From positions 1-60,461 of the forward strand of contig NZ_JAKRNI010000019.1 in assembly GCF_022346945.1 (NCBI RefSeq): DNA of 60,461 bases. Reading direction: 5' to 3'. A program made the position numbers and the translations under genes. Source of the stretch: Microbacterium sp. ACRRU (GTDB lineage: Bacteria; Actinomycetota; Actinomycetes; Actinomycetales; Microbacteriaceae). Of this stretch, positions 58,618 through 60,461 are shown in pieces. Position 1 is the stretch's first letter; each line of letters starts with the position of its first letter. The notes below the pieces were generated by a model. The model was not told the DNA's origin. It saw nothing but the letters and a program-made list of their open reading frames with translations, and searched no databases.

Positions 58618-59496
58618 TCAGCGGGCGTCCAGCAGCGCGTCCTCGTCGGCTCCGTCCCGGTCGCGGGGACGCTTACGGGAACGGTGGGCGGTGATGGGGT
58701 CGAGCTTGGTCCGTGTGGGCGCGGGCGGGTCTTCGCCGCGCTCGCGGGCCTCCTCGATCTCTTCGCGCCGGATGCGACGCTCGCTGACGATGACGTAGGT
58801 GAGAAAGCCGAAGCCCATGACGGCGAAAAGGATCCACTGGATCGCGTACGACAGGTGCGGCCCGGGGTCTTCGCTGGGCGGGTCGATGGGCAGGGGCGCC
58901 TGCGCGGGTGCGGGATTCTCGGACACCAGGAGGCCGTACGCGCCCTGTTCGAGAGGTCCGGTCTGCTCCGCGACGAGGCCGAGATTGATGGTCGGCACCT
59001 GCCCCGCCTCGGCGGTGCGCCCGGATGCCGGTACCGGCTCGCCGGGGCGCAGGCGCACCACCACTTCCACCGGTCCGCTCGGCGCCGCCGGAATGGCATC
59101 CGGTTCTGGCTGGCGATCGCCGGGAGGCAGCCACCCGCGGTCCACGAGCAGAATCCGGCCGTCGTCGAGACGGAACGGGACGAGAACCTCGTACGCCGCC
59201 GATCCGCCGTGGGCGCGGTTGCGCACCAAGAGCTGCTTCTCGGACTCGTATTGGCCGGTCATGCGGACCGGGCGCCACTCGTCTCCCGGCGCGAGGTCGG
59301 CGTCGGGAGCGAGGAGATCGCCCAGCGCGACCGGTGGCGCGTCGTAGTTGCCGGCGACCAGCTGGAGCTGCTCGGATCGCTCGGCGTTCCGAGCGAACTG
59401 CCAGTTCGACAGGAACCCGCACGCGATGGCGAACAGGATCGCGACGCCGACATACGTCGCCCACCGCGCTGCGGCGGGCATCGTGCGCGCGCTCAC
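58618..59496 (-). CDS. SURF1-family cytochrome oxidase biogenesis protein
   Basis: A 292-residue membrane protein with one helix near each end (about residues 13-31 and 222-242) and a large extracytoplasmic domain between them, the SURF1 layout. FLSNWQFARNAER, RPVRMTGQYES and ILLVDRGWLPPG match the family. It assists assembly of cytochrome c oxidase, in line with ctaA and ctaB elsewhere in the window. The C-terminal tail is long, charged and probably disordered. GTG overlaps the stop of the small zinc-binding gene as GTGA. Confidence 0.92.
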   Translation of the reverse strand: MSARTMPAAARWATYVGVAILFAIACGFLSNWQFARNAERSEQLQLVAGNYDAPPVALGDLLAPDADLAPGDEWRPVRMTGQYESEKQLLVRNRAHGGSAAYEVLVPFRLDDGRILLVDRGWLPPGDRQPEPDAIPAAPSGPVEVVVRLRPGEPVPASGRTAEAGQVPTINLGLVAEQTGPLEQGAYGLLVSENPAPAQAPLPIDPPSEDPGPHLSYAIQWILFAVMGFGFLTYVIVSERRIRREEIEEARERGEDPPAPTRTKLDPITAHRSRKRPRDRDGADEDALLDAR

Positions 59497-59699
59497 GCCG
59501 GATCTCCTTCGAGAGCGGTGACGGTCACGGGGAAATCCCGAGCGCGCAGGAAATCGCGCAGGTACCCGACGTGTTCGTCGCAGGCCACCCAGGTCTTGCG
59601 ACGGTCCACCGCGTGGATGCGCGGGTTACGCCACCGGATGGCCCACGCGGCCTGTGCGCGACAGCCGGCGCGGGAACACGTGACGGTCTCGTCGATCAC
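59493..59699 (-). CDS. small zinc-ribbon-like protein
   Basis: A 68-residue protein. CSRAGCRA (C9, C14) and a later CDEH make a likely zinc site, and the middle WRNPRIHAVDRRKTWVACDEH is, to my recollection, conserved in actinobacteria under misleading database names. Function is unknown. GTG overlaps the DUF3099 stop as GTGA, and its own stop overlaps the SURF1 start, so it is tightly coupled within a three-gene unit. Its place beside SURF1 hints at a link to oxidase assembly, by position only. Confidence 0.78.
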   Translation of the reverse strand: MIDETVTCSRAGCRAQAAWAIRWRNPRIHAVDRRKTWVACDEHVGYLRDFLRARDFPVTVTALEGDPA

Positions 59700-60064
59700 G
59701 ACCGGTCGTCGCGCGGCTGCTCGAGGCGCGGGGTCTCGGCGATGCGGATCACCGTCGGGGCGTCGGGGGCGGCCGCCGCGGGCGCGGGCTGCGCCGCCTC
59801 GATCATGCGTTCCGGGTTCACGGCACTCGAGACCTCGGCATCCTGCCCGACGTTCGCGACGATGACCGCGAGGTAGGGAAGGAAGATCGCCCCGGCGGCG
59901 AAGACGAAGGTGTACCACCCGTAGGGCGTCACCACCGCCATCGCGATGAAGCACGCGATGCGGATCCCCATCATCACCATGTACTTGGCGAAACGAGATC
60001 CGGCGTCCTCCCGCGGAGCCTGCGGGAGCGACGTCGCTGACTGGGCGCGGGGCGATGTCTTCAC
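59696..60064 (-). CDS. DUF3099 membrane protein
   Basis: A 122-residue protein with two hydrophobic helices (about residues 29-47 and 52-72, MGIRIACFIAMAVVTP and YTFVFAAGAIFLPYLAVIVAN), matching the DUF3099 family of actinobacteria, plus an Ala/Pro-rich C-terminal tail. Its function is unknown. The GTG at 60064 follows TACCCT (minus strand 60079-60074) by 9 nt, so the leader is at most a few bases. It is the first gene of the unit that runs into SURF1. Confidence 0.82.
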   Translation of the reverse strand: MKTSPRAQSATSLPQAPREDAGSRFAKYMVMMGIRIACFIAMAVVTPYGWYTFVFAAGAIFLPYLAVIVANVGQDAEVSSAVNPERMIEAAQPAPAAAAPDAPTVIRIAETPRLEQPRDDRS

Positions 60065-60106
60065 GGTGAACCCAGGGTACGCCCGTCGCCATGGGGTGGG
60101 ATCCGA

Positions 60107-60461
60107 TTAGGCGCCGTATCGAGATGAGTTGCTCGCCGCGATGCCCAGCCCGATGAACAGCACGATGAGGAACAGCACCATCACGCCGATGCCGACCCAG
60201 CCGACGATCGTGCCGGCCAGCGCCATGCCGCGACCCTTCTCGCCCGTTCGCTTGATCTGCGCGAGCGAGATGTGCCCCGTGATGACACCGGCGATCGGCC
60301 CAATGACGGGAACGATCCAGAGGAACCCCGCGATGGATGCCACGAGCGAGATGATCGCGAGCACGTTCGTGCGCACCGCCGTCCCGTAGCCACCGCTGCT
60401 GTAGCCACCCGCGCCGTAGGCCGAGTCGGCGGGAGCGCCGTAGGCGGGGGCGCCGTAGTTC
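60107..60461 (-). CDS. DUF4190 membrane protein, 5' end outside the window
   Basis: The C-terminal 89 residues from V/M at 60376 form two helices (LAIISLVASIAGFLWIVPVIGPIAGVITGHISL and GMALAGTIVGWVGIGVMVLFLIVLFI) with HISLAQIKRTGEKGRG between them, the DUF4190 signature. Upstream of 60376 the same frame stays open to the window end and encodes a Tyr/Gly/Ala/Pro-rich segment (YGAPAYGAPADSAYGAGGYS), a common N-terminal extension of these proteins. The true start therefore lies beyond 60461, and a start at 60376 would be a mis-call. Function is unknown; such proteins are small actinobacterial membrane proteins. Confidence 0.85.
   Translation of the reverse strand, partial: NYGAPAYGAPADSAYGAGGYSSGGYGTAVRTNVLAIISLVASIAGFLWIVPVIGPIAGVITGHISLAQIKRTGEKGRGMALAGTIVGWVGIGVMVLFLIVLFIGLGIAASNSSRYGA

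Noticed and set aside
60107..60376. Complete 89-residue DUF4190 gene starting at 60376
   Set aside because: The frame remains open to the window end and encodes a Tyr/Gly/Pro-rich N-terminus typical of these proteins, so the gene is cut by the window edge.

Overview
The window reads as high-GC actinobacterial chromosome, most likely Microbacteriaceae and close to Microbacterium. The evidence is overall base composition, strong G/C third-position use, an RbpA gene, WhiA, a gap-pgk-tpiA-secG-rbpA string, a tkt-tal-pgi-zwf-opcA-pgl string with the actinobacterial OpcA, and two IdeR/DtxR-type iron boxes. This assignment is inference from gene content; I could not run a search. I see no tRNA genes, insertion sequences, phage genes or CRISPR arrays.

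Layout. Positions 1-140 are the 3' end of an rRNA operon (5S rRNA and a perfect terminator hairpin). Next come a YnfM-like MFS transporter, a trehalose-synthase-like GH13 enzyme, a zinc-ribbon GIY-YIG protein and a Gly/Asp-rich small protein. At 5.3-8.5 kb lies a signalling block: a membrane histidine kinase broken by a frameshift in a (CG)8 run, a membrane protein with a degenerate GGDEF-like domain, and a receiver-only response regulator on the opposite strand. From 8.5 to 19.5 kb is a DNA repair and housekeeping run (coaE, uvrB, VOC protein, a small Cys/His protein divergent from an OhrR-like MarR regulator, uvrA, uvrC, rapZ, whiA). Then sodA and the glycolytic operon gap-pgk-tpiA, followed by secG and rbpA.

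From 24.2 to 34.8 kb is an accessory block that looks like a secreted amino- or uronic-sugar polymer locus. It holds a lipoprotein with a double-psi-barrel-like signature, a secreted CE4 polysaccharide deacetylase, a glutamine:fructose-6-phosphate aminotransferase, an NDP-sugar epimerase and an NDP-sugar dehydrogenase (all coupled on the minus strand), plus a divergent processive GT2 glycosyltransferase and a large LAL-type LuxR regulator. This is the best candidate in the window for a system worth close study.

From 34.9 to 43.1 kb the minus strand carries the pentose phosphate operon tkt-tal-pgi-zwf-opcA-pgl, with most junctions overlapping by 4 nt. Heme A synthesis (ctaB, ctaA) follows, then a SUF iron-sulfur operon (sufB-sufD-Rieske-sufC-sufT) without sufS or sufU, a MalY-type C-S lyase, and an iron-uptake region (siderophore-interacting reductase facing a FecBCDE-type ABC transporter). 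The window ends with an ABC-F ATPase, a 64-bp tandem repeat, SURF1, a small zinc-binding protein, a DUF3099 protein and a DUF4190 protein that runs off the end.

Two sequence-wide patterns stand out. The heptamer GGATGCC/GGCATCC is strongly over-represented, in genes and in the stems of several terminators. Many monocistronic genes have a TANNNT hexamer exactly 6-7 nt before the start codon, which suggests leaderless transcription. No gene-free stretch exceeds 300 bases; the longest, 30604-30895, holds three inverted repeats.
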